DNA from: Panicum virgatum
Lineage: Eukaryota > Streptophyta > Magnoliopsida > Poales > Poaceae
Assembly (NCBI RefSeq): GCF_016808335.1
Contig: NC_053146.1
Location: 9,989,015-10,053,014, forward strand
Length of the DNA: 64,000 nucleotides
Direction: 5' to 3'
In this document: piece by piece, positions 44,894 to 56,157 of the stretch
How positions within the stretch are numbered: position 1 is the stretch's first letter
Layout of the letters: each line of letters begins with the position of its first letter
Translations under genes and position numbers: made by a program
The notes under the pieces: model-generated
Seen by the model: the letters and a program-made list of their open reading frames with translations, nothing else
The model's database searches: none
Told to the model about the DNA's origin: nothing

Positions 44894-46309
44894 GGAACAA
44901 GTCTAGATTACCCCCTGAACTTGTTAAGGAGTCTAGATTATCTCCATGGACTACAAAACCAGATATCTTACCCCCCTCAACCTCTAAAACCGGGCAAAGT
45001 ACCCCCTTGGCTGGTTTCTAGGGCGGTTTTTCTGATATGGTGGTGGCCCCACATGCCAGCCTACGGGCCCCATATGTCAGCCTCTCTTATCTCTCTCCTC
45101 CCTCATTCCTCTCCTCTCGCCTCTTTGCTCGCCCCATCACCACGGCCGGCCCTCCCGCCGAGGTCGGCGGCGGCGGCACTATTCGCCTAAACGGTCATTT
45201 AGCCCGTTTACACACTGTTTAAATGCTAAACAGTGGCACACCATTTCCGTTTAATCTGTTATTTTGACCGTTTAAACGGATGTTTTGCCCGTTTAAACAC
45301 CTGTTTTGCTCGAATAATGAACTAAACGAAAGAGACCGACTGTTTACTGTTTAGGATAACACTCGCCTTCGCGCCGAGCCCGCCTCGCCCCCCTTCGCGC
45401 TGAGCTCGCCGCCGTCTCCCTCCTCGCATGCCCTTGCCTCTGCTCCACGCTGTGCGCCGCTCGCAGTCATCGACTCGCAACGCCGGAAAAGGCCCAGACC
45501 GAGGGGGAGCTTCGCCGCACAACAGCCGTGCCCGTGCGCATCTCCCAAACCGCTCACTGCCTCCCTCTCTTACCCTTTTGCAGCGCCGTGTCACGCGACC
45601 GCCATTGGAGCCACCGAGGAGGAGCTCCAAGCCGCCGGTCAATTCGCCGCGCCCCCAGCCTATCCGCTCAATTCCTCGCGCCACCAGCACTGTCTCCACC
45701 CCGCGAGCACCACCAACCACTCGCCTCGCCTCGTAGTGGACCACATCGGCCTACCACCGGCGAACCCCCTTTGTTTCCATCACCGCCAAGCTCGTCACTG
45801 GTGAGCCCCTACTACCGGCCCTCCTAGTCATTAACCGACCCCACGGCCGCGTTCGCCGCCGCCTTGCGATGCTTATGCGCGCGCCCATCGCGCGTGTTCG
45901 CCGCCGGTGTCGCCGGAGCGCCACTTGCGCCTCCGCCTCCGCCTCCGCCATAGCGGCGCGCTGCATGGAGTAGAGGCGAAGGCGTGCGAGGAGGGAGACG
46001 ACGGCGAGCTCAGCGGGAGGGGGCGGGGAGGGAGGCCTCGGCGCGAAGGCCGGCGGCGGCGACCTCGGCGGGAGGGTCGGCCGCGGCGCTGGCGCGAGCA
46101 AAAAGGCGAGAGGAGAGAGGTGATAGGGAGGAGAGTAGAGAGAGGCTGATCTATGAGCACGGTAGGTTGACATGTGGGGCCACCGCCACGTCAGCGAAAC
46201 CCAACCTGAAAACGCGCTAAGGGGGTATTTTGCCCGATTTTAGGAGTCAAGGGTGTAAGATATCTGATTTACTTCTTTACAAATTCAGAGGGTAAAATGG
46301 ACTTGTTCC
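44894..46309. mobile_element. Mutator-like (MULE) element with long inverted ends
   Basis: Terminal inverted repeats of about 180 bp begin GGAACAAGTC and end GACTTGTTCC. They are flanked by a perfect 9-bp duplication TAAATATAA (44885-44893 and 46310-46318), the hallmark of Mutator elements. The interior is GC-rich (45350-46110) and could contain captured gene pieces, although no protein domain was recognised. A cluster of GTTTAAAC-type motifs at 45186-45355 looks like a separate small insertion. Confidence 0.85.
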
Positions 46310-46479
46310 TAAATATAAATATAAATGTCCATTCTCTTTTTATAACTCTACTAGGATCATCCTTTTTATTTATATTAAGAATAAAATCATTAGGCTCGCT
46401 TGTGCTAACCACTGCTTTGCCTGGGATTTTTTTGAAAGAAAACTTTGCCTTGGATTGCCATGGGAAAAAAATCCACCAT

Positions 46480-46740
46480 GGCTGTGTTTAGATCCGTAAA
46501 ATAGTGGTAAAAAAATCACATCGGATACTGTAGCACACTGTAACACTTTTCGTTTGTTTGTGGTAATTGTTGTCCTACTATTACATAACTAGGCTCAAAA
46601 GATTCGTCTCGTCGTGTACATCAAAACTATGTAATTAATTTTTTTATTTATCTTCATTTAATGATGCATGAGATAAAAGATTTGATGTGATAGGTGAATA
46701 GTGAAATTTAGATTGAGAAATTTTAGAACTAAACACAGCC
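46480..46740. mobile_element. MITE, 261 bp
   Basis: Inverted ends GGCTGTGTTTAGATCC and GAACTAAACACAGCC are flanked by CAT on both sides (46477-46479 and 46741-46743). The interior contains the ATTCGTCTCGT block shared with other MITEs here. Confidence 0.72.
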
Positions 46741-46772
46741 CATTTGGCGTGTTCTGAAGCGTGCGCTGCGCC

Positions 46773-47784
46773 TATAGATGTCCATTCGGGCCGCCCGGCC
46801 CGGCCCGCGCGCCGGGCCCGCCATGGCTCGGTCATCTCCGGGCCGTGCCCGGCCCGGCCCTATTCATTAGCGGGCCGTGCCGGGTCAGCCCACGGGCTCC
46901 GCTGACGGCCCAGGCACGGGCCCGTGGGCCTGTTTCGTGCCGGGCCAGCCCGCAAAGCCCGGCCTGCTTCTCGGGCTCGCCCCCCCGCGGCCCACGATGG
47001 GGGGCGCCGGTGCTCGGCCGTGGGAGGCGGCGCGGTGGACCGGCGAGGCGCGGGACCGGCGAGGCGGCGACGGCGGCGGAGAGGAGGCGCGGGACCGGCG
47101 AGGCGGCGACGGCGGCGGCGGAGAGGCACGGCCACGGCGACGGCAGCCCACGAAGCGGGGCTAGATCTAGGGGCTAGCCTAGCCGGCTAGGGTTGCGCAA
47201 GGGGCGGCGTCGAGGAGTAGAGGAAGCCCGCCGCCGCCGGCCAGCGGGCCGGAGCCAAGGAAGCCCGCCGCTGCCGGCCGGTGGGCCGGAGCCGAGGAGG
47301 CGGCGGAGTCGAGGAGTCGTAGGAGTCAGCGGAGCGGAGGAGGTCGGCAGAGCGGAGGAGGTGGCGGGGCGGACGACGGAGTCGAGGAGTAGGGTGGGAC
47401 GGGGCCTGCTGCGTGAGGGCGGAGCGCCGGAGCCGCGGAGGGGAGGAGCACTGCGCGAGGAGGCGGCGGGGAGTCGAGTCGGGGGATAGAGGAGTCGAAC
47501 GGTGTCGGGGGATGGGGGCGCTAGGGTTGACTGGCTCTGGGTTGGGCTGTATGTTTAATACTTCGGTAGGCCTTTGGAGTTAGCGGGCCGTTACCGGGCC
47601 GGCCTGCTAATTCCGTGCCGGGCCGTGCCAACCCACGGGCTGGGGTGACGGCCCAAGTCCGGGCACGGGGAGCGGGCCGAGCCAGCCCGGGCACGGTTTG
47701 GACCGGGCCGGGCCATGCTTGGGCCGGGCCAAATTGATCGTGCTTCGGGCGGACTAACGGCTGCGGGCTACATGCACATCTATA
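46773..47784. mobile_element. Non-autonomous hAT element, 1012 bp
   Basis: Ends TATAGATGT and ACATCTATA are flanked by a perfect 8-bp duplication GCTGCGCC (46765-46772 and 47785-47792). Subterminal regions are packed with GGGCCGG/CCGGCCC palindromes. The GC-rich interior has only low-complexity open frames and no transposase. Confidence 0.88.
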
Positions 47785-47792
47785 GCTGCGCC

Positions 47793-48268
47793 GCTGTCCC
47801 TGCTGACGTCCGCCTGCTGCGGACACAGCGCCCCTGGCCAGCATCTGCATCTCCTCTTCCCAAGAACTCGTCTTGGTCTCCTCTCCTCTCCTCTGCCGCC
47901 AGTCCACGCGCTCCTTCCCCCTCTGGCTCCTCCCTCACACGGCGCTCCTCCTCCTAATCCCTCCTCCTCCTCCTCCCCCTCCTCCCGGTCTCGTCCGGCA
48001 GCTCTCCTAGCAGCATCTGCAGCCGCCCCCGCCCGTAGCCCTGACCGCCGGAGATCCGGAGTTTTCTTGGTACGCGAACCCACCCCCCTGGTTCTTTTTT
48101 TTTTTTTTGAGAAGAACCCCCCTGGTTCTTCTTCCCGGCAAGTTCCAACGCCCTCTTCCAGTTCTCGATTCCTCACCGCGTTCTTGCTGTGGCTAGCTGC
48201 TTCGGTTTCTTCTCGCGTGGTGAGGAGGTTGGGTTGTCCTTGTGGATTGGGGATCGCCTGGCGCGAGG
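47793..48268 (+). promoter_or_regulatory. Leader/promoter-proximal region of the 111-aa protein gene
   Basis: A CT- and CTCCTCCT-rich stretch typical of grass 5' UTRs leads to the ATG at 48269. The hAT element ends directly upstream, so the original promoter is displaced by about 1 kb. No TATA box is assigned. Confidence 0.4.
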
Positions 48269-51200
48269 ATGAATACGAGGCCGGTGGTGCTCGTCCTCCT
48301 CCTGCTCGTCCTCATCATCACGTCGCAGTTCGAGTGGAAGCAGCAGATCGGGGACGCCGCCGACGCCGACCCGGCCGCCGCGCGCCGGCGCCAGCAGCTG
48401 CTCGCCAGGGAGGACGCCGTCAAGGAAAAGGTTCGTGTCCAAGCAACCTGACCTAACTTCCTTTTTAGTTGTCCCGTGTGCTTTGCAAGGTTGGTGCATT
48501 CGCAATTGAAGCAGCTGTCATGCTTTCGCCCCCTTTTCCTCTTCCAAAGAAAAGCTTGTGGCAGTGATGTCTGAACTAAATTTGGGTACAAGTTGAAACT
48601 GTAATCGTCACTAAATCGGAACTAACCAAATTGTGCACGCATTTAATTGATTTTGGTCTTTCGGATTGGTTGACAGGTAGATTGAAGATCTGTGTCAATA
48701 GATAGTAGTAACGTCTTAAGCTAGGAGATATGAATCTATTAGAAATCTACTTCAGCTGGGGAATGCATTGTTAGTATATCCCATTAGATGTGAATCCAAA
48801 AAAAATATAGAATGGGCACTTTGCCACCTGACCTCTGGCTTGCTAGCACCTATCAATTTATAGCATGAAGGAGATGCAGCGTGTTTGCTTACATCATATA
48901 TCATGAGCCACGAGTCAAAAAAAAAAAATCATGAGCCATACATGTGCTGCAGCCAGTTGCAAACCTATTTCTAGAGTAGTTTGCAAGCAGAGTTTCCGGT
49001 TACTAACAGACCTGCCGTTACAGGCTTACAGCCAGTGAAGTGAAATCACGGGAGTGATGATTCCCTGCATTTAATTCACAACTGTGTAGTTTTTCCCTTC
49101 CAAATAAGGTAACAGTTTAAAAATAGTACTACCTTCTGAAGTATGGAACTTTTGGTCTGTTTTTAGTTGCAGCTAGCTGGTAAAGAACCTTGTAGGGACG
49201 AATTTTGAGTATATTGGTTAGTTCAGCAAGAATAGAAGATATAAAGGAACTATCATGCTCTTTATTGCAAAATGGGAAGCACTGTTGTGTTCAAAGCATC
49301 ACAAGAACATGCATTACCTATTGAGATCTAGCTTGCTATGTTATGCCTTATGCATGTTTGGTAATAAACTAATAACACAACCTTTGAGGTCCAAGCCTCA
49401 GTTGATGTGAAACAGGATAACAATTGGATAACGATCAATTACTGTATGTTTTGGCTTCAGTATTAGGACTAAAATTAATCCTTTGAAGAAATGGGGAGTC
49501 TTGACATGTTTTTGGCAAAATGAAGTCAGGCAACTGTTTTCAGTTACTTGATTACTTCTGTAATTAGGCAGTTTGACTGCTACCACATCATCAATTTTTT
49601 TATCCATCTTTCTGCAGAGTAGCATGTGCACTTATCATTGTATTTGCTTCAGCTTCAGCATCAATACAAAAGCAAAAAAATCACGGATGGGGTCCATATT
49701 GGTGCATCTCCCATGTGGAATTGAGAGAAAAAACAATTGTAGGAAGATGTCAATCTGTACTATGTTAAAAAGACAAGCAATGTAGATTTATATTGCACAA
49801 TATTATGTGTGTAGCTTCTCTTTTTACATAATAAAAATATGAGGATTCTTGTTCACTCTTTTCTTTTATTTTCATTTTAACTTTTGCAAAATTCATTTGT
49901 TGTAACATGGCCTGCATATATGAAATTTAAGATTTTTTTTTCTCTGGGTATGCAGATTAACCATCACCCAAATAATCATCAATACTTGTACAGACGCCTT
50001 AACTTAGTTTGTCACTTTGTAGTTTGTCTTATATTCCTCAGGAGAAATATGTAGTGTTAATTGGTAATCATTAAATCATGCCATGAAGTAGAATGACTTA
50101 ATTTTTAGATTCAGATAAGTGAAATGTCTAATGTCCTGAACTTTGCCCAGAAAAAAGGCATGGTGATGATGTATTTAAGTTTGATAGCCTTTGTTTCCTT
50201 ATTATGATAGGCATATTGAATTGGTTTAGGTCTCATTGGTGAGATTTCGGAGTCCACTGTGAGTAAACAAGGATTCTGGTATTACATTGGAGCATCAGTT
50301 TGCCAAGTCTTTCTTTAGAGTCAACAATAAAATCCATGCATTTGAATGGTCTTCACTAATGAAAGTCATGGTATAGGTATTCATAACTAACAATCATGTA
50401 CAGAGAATTGGTTGCTCACTTGGTTACTAAAGGTTGATGATCCTCCTTGAAAACATGAATTGCTTATGCTGAATATATTCTGCCAAGATTAGAAACAGTT
50501 GTTCCAGTTGCTGAATCTGCTAACTGAAGTTGTCAAAATCTTGAATCTGAATCAGATTGTAGGGAAAACTGAAGAATTAATATAATATCTAAAATTTGAA
50601 ATTGGTTAGTGACCAGGGCTTTTGCTTCCCTATAATTGGAAATACAGTTACCCAACATGCTGCAATGTTTTAGAAACTATCCATAAAAAATCATGTACAT
50701 AGGTTACATAATGTCATCTGATAAAAATTCTCAATTTTATTCATCTTTGATATAGAGATTCAAACCACACGGATGATACTCTTAGCACACATTGAACAAT
50801 GCCAAATTGTAAGCTGGTAGATATTGTTTCTAAAAAGCTCGACCAACCTAGGAGGAACTAAGGTGGCATTGTGAATAAGAAGAAATGGGCACCCAAATTC
50901 AAGTAAAAAAGAACTTGAACCTACCTAGGTTGTGAGAGTGTACACCTGCTCAGTTATTACTATTTTGCTTCTTACATTTAGGATGTATTTGCCATTGAAT
51001 TTTGCAGGCTTAACTTTGTGCGTACCATGTACATAATCTTTTTACAACTTAAGCATTGCGACAAAGTGAATTTACTAGTGGGGACAAAGGAACCGTTGGA
51101 TACGAAATTCACATTCATTTGGTTTTTTATGTGATTCTATACATGAATTAAATTAAACATTAACTCCTGCTACTCACAGATAAGTTATGTTTGAAAGTAG

Positions 51201-52284
51201 ACATCTCGAAATATAGCTTTGACCACTAGATTCTATTATAATGATTTAAAAAGTAAAGAAAAATTACAATATTTAACTACTATTTCAGATGAATCTGCTT
51301 ATATTGTTTTCAAATAATTCAATCACAACATGAAATATTTATTAAAATTCAATGTTTAGATGCTTCAGGCAACCTAAATTGTCATTTATTTGTGACCTGA
51401 GGGAGTATATAAATAGGGAGAGTTACTTATTTCCATTGAAGAAAATTGCAATTTGCCATTAGTGTCTCAATAAGAGGCCCCACATGTATCACCTAGCAAA
51501 TAAAGAATTGTGCAAAATTGGAATAGCAGAAAAGAAAGTACTCCTATAATTATCTCAATACCAGTGCATTTGCTAAAAGATACTTCTGTATCTTTTTTTT
51601 AAATGTTGCAATGTAAAATATCATGCGCTATTTATGCAAATTATATTGAGCGTGAATAATTGAAAAGTAATATGTACAGGTAACCATTTATAATAACCCC
51701 CATAACTGATAGAGTTGGAGATAGCATTGTATAAATTTTTTTTCCAGTATGCTACCACCATTTCTTTTGTAGAATCACATGGTCTTATGATTCTACCAAA
51801 CTAAGCAGGATGCCAAAGTGAGATTGATCTTGGCTAGTAAAGTCATAGCATTGTAACTTAGAATCGAGTCTGACAATCATGTACTTGGCATCCTATTTGA
51901 TTGCCATCTTGTAACTAATTATTGGTGAAGTGTTGGTAGCAATATTGTGATATGAAAAGATTCAACTATGTTAGGCCTTGATATTTAGAAATTAATCCTT
52001 TGCCCACCTCTTGGTCCAATATTACTTCTTGAGGGCATTATTTTGCTGAGTATAATATCTGGAGATACCTGTTCTTTTCCTCTGATAAGTTTTTTTCGTG
52101 CCATCTGCAGATAATAATATCTCAAGAGAAAAATATCCAACAACTTAATCAGCTTATTGAGAGCCTTCAGCGCCAGCTACTACATTGCCGTGGCAGCAAT
52201 AACACTGCTCATACAACCACTGTGCCCGCCACTGAAGTAGGTGAAGTTGAGGAACATGAAACCATTGATGATGAGAACAGATGA
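48269..52284 (+). CDS. Plant-specific membrane-anchored coiled-coil protein, 111 aa
   Basis: Exon 1 is 48269-48430 (54 codons), with donor GTTCGT. Exon 2 is 52111-52284 (57 codons plus stop), after CTGCAG. The protein begins MNTRPVVLVLLLLVLIITSQ, an uncleaved signal-anchor-like hydrophobic segment (about residues 6-19). A charged stretch with LAREDAVKEK and a heptad-like region (NIQQLNQLIESLQRQLL) follow, then an acidic tail (EVEEHETIDDENR). It resembles a conserved, uncharacterised plant family with the same start and same single intron position; this is from memory of such proteins. It is likely a type II protein of the endomembrane system with a coiled coil. The intron is 3.7 kb, AT-rich and without recognised genes. 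Confidence 0.82.
48431..52110 (+). other. 3.7-kb intron of the 111-aa protein gene
   Basis: The intron is AT-rich with no open frame over 80 codons of any credibility and no clear transposon ends. A short T-rich tract precedes the acceptor at 52108-52110. Confidence 0.7.
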
Positions 52285-53237
52285 TCACCTTGGCAAATGG
52301 TTCTTAGATTCTAGTACAGCAGCCAACAAACCAGAGGTTAATCTGCACCTCGCTCGTATGGGATGCCGTCTAGTGGACGACCGAATCGTACTCTGATTCA
52401 CTGTATTGTACACTCGCCACGACCAGCTAGCGGGTCGTCACCCATGTAAGCCTGTAGAGAGTTTGTAATCTGTATTGTGCTGTAGGCCACGGTCACTAAT
52501 TCAATTGAAAAGCTACCTGACCATTATTTGTTCCGGTGATGGATGATTCTGCCCTCAAAGGTCAAATATACTGCATTGTCATTTTTTGCTATCTGGCCAT
52601 GAAAGGTGAAATATTATATTGATGTGTACTCTAGTGCCACCTCAATGTACCTCTCTCAGATTCATGAACTCCACTTTGCCAGCCTGGTGCTTATATAGTG
52701 TACAGAGTAACATGTCCACCACTAGTGCTTGTGATGATAAACTTGTAAATTGCAGGGAAGCTGGTTGACTTGAGTAGGCAGTTGATCTTTCATTCTTCAT
52801 GTTTCAGATAATGAAGTTCCATTCATTTCTCCTGTTACTATTAGAGAAGGAATGTCCTAATTTGGAGGCTTCGAATATGCTATGCATTTGTATTATGTAC
52901 TGTGGTAGTGTATGTGTGCTTGACATTGTTGCCCTGCTTTTACCTCTGTCGGTGCTATGATGTGCTGTCATTTAATCAAATCAATCAGGGGCATGTTTGA
53001 GGTGCAATGATATTGGGTAGAGGTCACCCCTGTTGTTAACGCAGGGTTTCTTTTTTTTTTCCCCTCTGTTTACTCTGATTCGCCGATCCAAAGAGCCAGT
53101 TTACAGAACATCTATCCCTTATTCCCTTTGCCTGTCGATGTAGATGAAGAAACGTTGTAAAGGAAAGGCAGGACAAAGGAAGCGAACCACAAACAAAGGT
53201 GATTCGCCATTCCTGTCCCAGCTTGCAAGCAAACAAA
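52285..53237. other. 3' UTR and downstream flank
   Basis: The 3' UTR of the preceding gene probably ends within the first 250 bases; no single poly(A) signal is chosen. The block at 53200-53237 is a paralogue of 62505-62542. Confidence 0.45.
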
Positions 53238-53592
53238 GGCCGTGTTTAGTTCTTTATATGTAAAAATTTTGTGTTGGAATCTTGCTAATTTGAAGTACTA
53301 AATGAAGTATATTTATAAAACTTTTTGCATAGATGGGTTGTAAATCGCAAGACGAATCTAATGATGCTAATTAATCTATGACGAATTCATAATTAGCGAA
53401 TTGTTACTGTAGCATCATTGTTGCAAATTATAGATTAAGTAGGCTCATTAGATTCGTCTCGCGATTTACAGCCCATCCATGCAAAAAGTTTTGTAAATAG
53501 ACTTCATTTAGTACTCCATGCATGTGTCCCAACATCCGATGTGATGTTTTTTTTGCGTTTACGGGATTTACGGGTAAAGATCTAAACAGGCC
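53238..53592. mobile_element. MITE with an empty-site paralogue in the window
   Basis: It starts GGCCGTGTTTAGTTC and ends GATCTAAACAGGCC, with AAA on both sides. The flanking sequence TTCGCCATTCCTGTCCCAGC ... GCTCGCGTCAC recurs uninterrupted at 62509-62555, giving an unoccupied version of the site. Confidence 0.82.
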
Positions 53593-53742
53593 AAAGCTCG
53601 CGTCACAGCTACCGAGGGCCCCTTCTATCCAAGAAAAGTCTCTCTCCGGTGCGTGATCCCGTCGTCACCGGCGCCTGTGGCTCTTGAGCGTCGGAGAAGA
53701 GGGGGAAGTAGGATTGGCTTGTTGGTGTAAATAGTAAAGAAC

Positions 53743-53976
53743 TATTTCCGTCTCAAAATATAAGTTTTTGTTGACTTTTGCTGATCATGTTTGACCATTC
53801 GTCTTATTCAAAAAATTTGAGAAAAAATAAAAACAATTAAGATATACTTCAAATATATACGATGATAAAACATGTCATAACAAAATAAATAATATTTTCA
53901 CAAAATTTTTAAATAAGACGAATGGTCAAACATGATCAGTAGAAGTCAGTAAATACTTATATTTTGGGACGTAGCT
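53743..53976. mobile_element. MITE with CAAAATATAAG inverted ends
   Basis: The left end CTATTTCCGTCTCAAAATATA and the right end, read inverted, CTAGCTACGTCCCAAAATATA are similar. Inner arms also pair (CATGTTTGACCATTCGTCTT against AAGACGAATGGTCAAACATG). Confidence 0.65.
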
Positions 53977-53984
53977 AGTTTCTA

Positions 53985-54127
53985 CTCCCTCCGTTCCAAA
54001 TTGTGGATTGTTTTGGCAAATTTAGATACATAGAATTTACTATGCATCTAGATATAATATTTATTTAGAACAAAAATCTACATATCTAGATTTGTCGAAA
54101 CGATCTACAATTTAGAACGGAGGGAGT
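53985..54127. mobile_element. Stowaway MITE, 143 bp
   Basis: Inverted ends CTCCCTCCGTTCCAAATTGT and ACAATTTAGAACGGAGGGAG are flanked by TA (53983-53984 and 54128-54129), the canonical Stowaway structure. Confidence 0.85.
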
Positions 54128-54191
54128 AGTTTGCTGCTACTAAGGTTGCTCGCCGGCTTTCACTAGTTAATCTCCTCTTGTTTATTTATGT

Positions 54192-54925
54192 GAACAGTGC
54201 ACTGCTTCTCACACGTCGGTTGGCATATAAAGCACTGGCGAAGCTATGTTGTGGCCAAAGGGAGCCATGCCCCTGGCTATGCAAATTTTCCACTAGGTGA
54301 ACAGTACTTTAGCACTGTCCATCAGATTAGCAGCTTAATTACCACGTCTGCCCCCCCCCCCCCCCCGATTCACACTGCTTCTTACTTTGCTTTATTCTTG
54401 TGCTCTGCTTGGTGCTTAATCACTCGGTACTTTATTTACCAGATCAGTGGAGATGGAATGAAATACCCTTGAGGTAGTTATCTGTACTTGGTTTCGTTGA
54501 TGCCATTGTACTGGAAGCAATGGCGTAGCTCACTTACACTGGCAGAGCTACATTGTAGCCAAAGGGGGCCATGGCCCCCCTGGCTACGCAAATTTTCCAC
54601 TAGGTAAATAGTAATTTTGGCACTGTTCATCAGATTAGTAGTTTAATTACCACGTCCGCCCCCTCCTAATTCAGTGTTCAAGCTCCATCACTGATATAAT
54701 GGGTTAATGGTAAATGCTTTGGCCTGATTAGTTACTAGAACAGTGCACTGCTTCTTACTTTGCTTTATTCTTGTGCTCTACTCTGCTTGGTGCTTAATCA
54801 CTCGGTCCTTTATTTACTAGATCATCAGTGGAGATGGAATGAAATGCCCTTGAGGTAGTTATCTGTACTTGGGTTCGTTGATGCCATTGTACTGGAAGCA
54901 GTGGCGTAGCTCACTTAAGATTTTA
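54192..54925 (+). repeat. Imperfect nested direct duplication
   Basis: Two blocks repeat with different offsets. GCAAATTTTCCACTAGGT occurs at about 54280 and 54588. A longer block from CTTTGCTTTATTCTTG through TTGAGGTAGTTATCTG to GCGTAGCTCACTTA recurs about 380 bp later. The sequence looks like tandem fragments of one repeat family and has no gene. Confidence 0.6.
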
Positions 54926-55054
54926 GGTGGGGCAGAATTAGTCTTGATCTTGGTTTGTCAAGTTTGAAGCCACCATATAACCATAGCTAAACCGCTGCAG
55001 AGCTCACGCTGTCATTTGGAAGGAGTGATGGGGTGTCTTTGTGCCACTAATTAA

Positions 55055-55399
55055 GGGTGTGTTTAGTTCACTTTGGATTTTGGATTTTGGGATTTTGGAA
55101 GAGAATCTTTCAACATTTAAAGTATTAAATGTAGACTAATTACAAAACTAATTATAGATCTCGTCTGTAAACTACGAGACAAATCTAATGAGCCTAATTA
55201 ATCCATCATTAGCATATATTTACTGTAGTTTTAATGTAGCAATTTAGTATCTAATCACATCCTAATTAGGCTCATCAGATTCGTCTCGCGATTTACAGTC
55301 TATTTATGTAATATGATTTATTTTTCGACTATATTTAGTACATCATGCAGTCGATTTACAAAATTTTTGAATTTTGAGATTTTGGATCTAAACACGGCC
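55055..55399. mobile_element. MITE, 345 bp
   Basis: It starts GGGTGTGTTTAGTTCAC and ends TCTAAACACGGCC, with TAA on both sides (55052-55054 and 55400-55402). It has the same length and ends as 23413-23757. Confidence 0.8.
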
Positions 55400-55659
55400 T
55401 AAGCTGGGGCCCCCTTGATGCCGTATGGAGAGCTTCGCCACCGACGGGAAGTGGCATTCTTGTGATTAATATTTGTGCAAGATGTAAATGTCTTTATGAT
55501 GTGTGGTGATATTATTAAATAATGTATCTTTGTAATTATTTGAAATTTGAAAAAAAGCTTCAAATTTTTTGTTATGAGCTGTATCACAAACTTTTGTCGA
55601 TAATTGGGCTTAAAATAACATTATTTTTAAATCGGTCACAAAGACCAAGAATTGGGACT

Positions 55660-56157
55660 GTTATAGCTTGACATGTGGTCCAACTGAAGGCTGACACATG
55701 GTGTAATCAATATTGACATGTGGTGTAATAAAATATTGACATGTGGCGTAAAAAACATTGACACGTGGTGTAATAAAATATGGGCATGGATGCCACGTCA
55801 ACCAGCCGCCATGTGGATGACATGTCAGCTGCTAGCGTTGATGACATGTCAGAAGCCAACGTGGATGGGACACGTGGATCCAGAAATCCCGTGATGAAAG
55901 TTTTTTCATCATAGAAAAAAAAACAGTTCTGTGATGTGTTTGAACGTTTCGTCACGGGAACACAAACTTGATGCTTGTTTTATGACAAAGTGAAATTCAT
56001 TACAAATTCATTACAGAACTTTCTTTGTGACGAATTTGATCTTTACAATGACGAAAGCCATTCGAAGTTACGATTTCCACAAGTGATTACATTAGTGACA
56101 AGATTATTTTTGACGTCACTAATGTATATGTCTTCTTTCTTTGTTTCTTACGTAGTG
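55660..56157. mobile_element. Possible right part of a degenerate CACTA element
   Basis: Five imperfect units of the type TTGACATGTGGTGTAATAAA lie at about 55669-55778. Short inverted motifs around TCACGG/CCGTGA and GTGACGAA follow, and the stretch ends TTCTTACGTAGTG at 56157, a CACTA-like terminus. The left end was not found. Confidence 0.4.

Noticed and set aside
46761..47489. Arg/Gly-rich open frames around the hAT interior
   Set aside because: They follow from GGCGAC and GGCCGG simple repeats inside the hAT element; no protein family is recognisable.
54352..54367. C homopolymer as a functional motif
   Set aside because: A 15-16 base homopolymer in a tandemly duplicated noncoding repeat; the paralogous block has CCGCCCCCTCC instead, so it is probably slippage.
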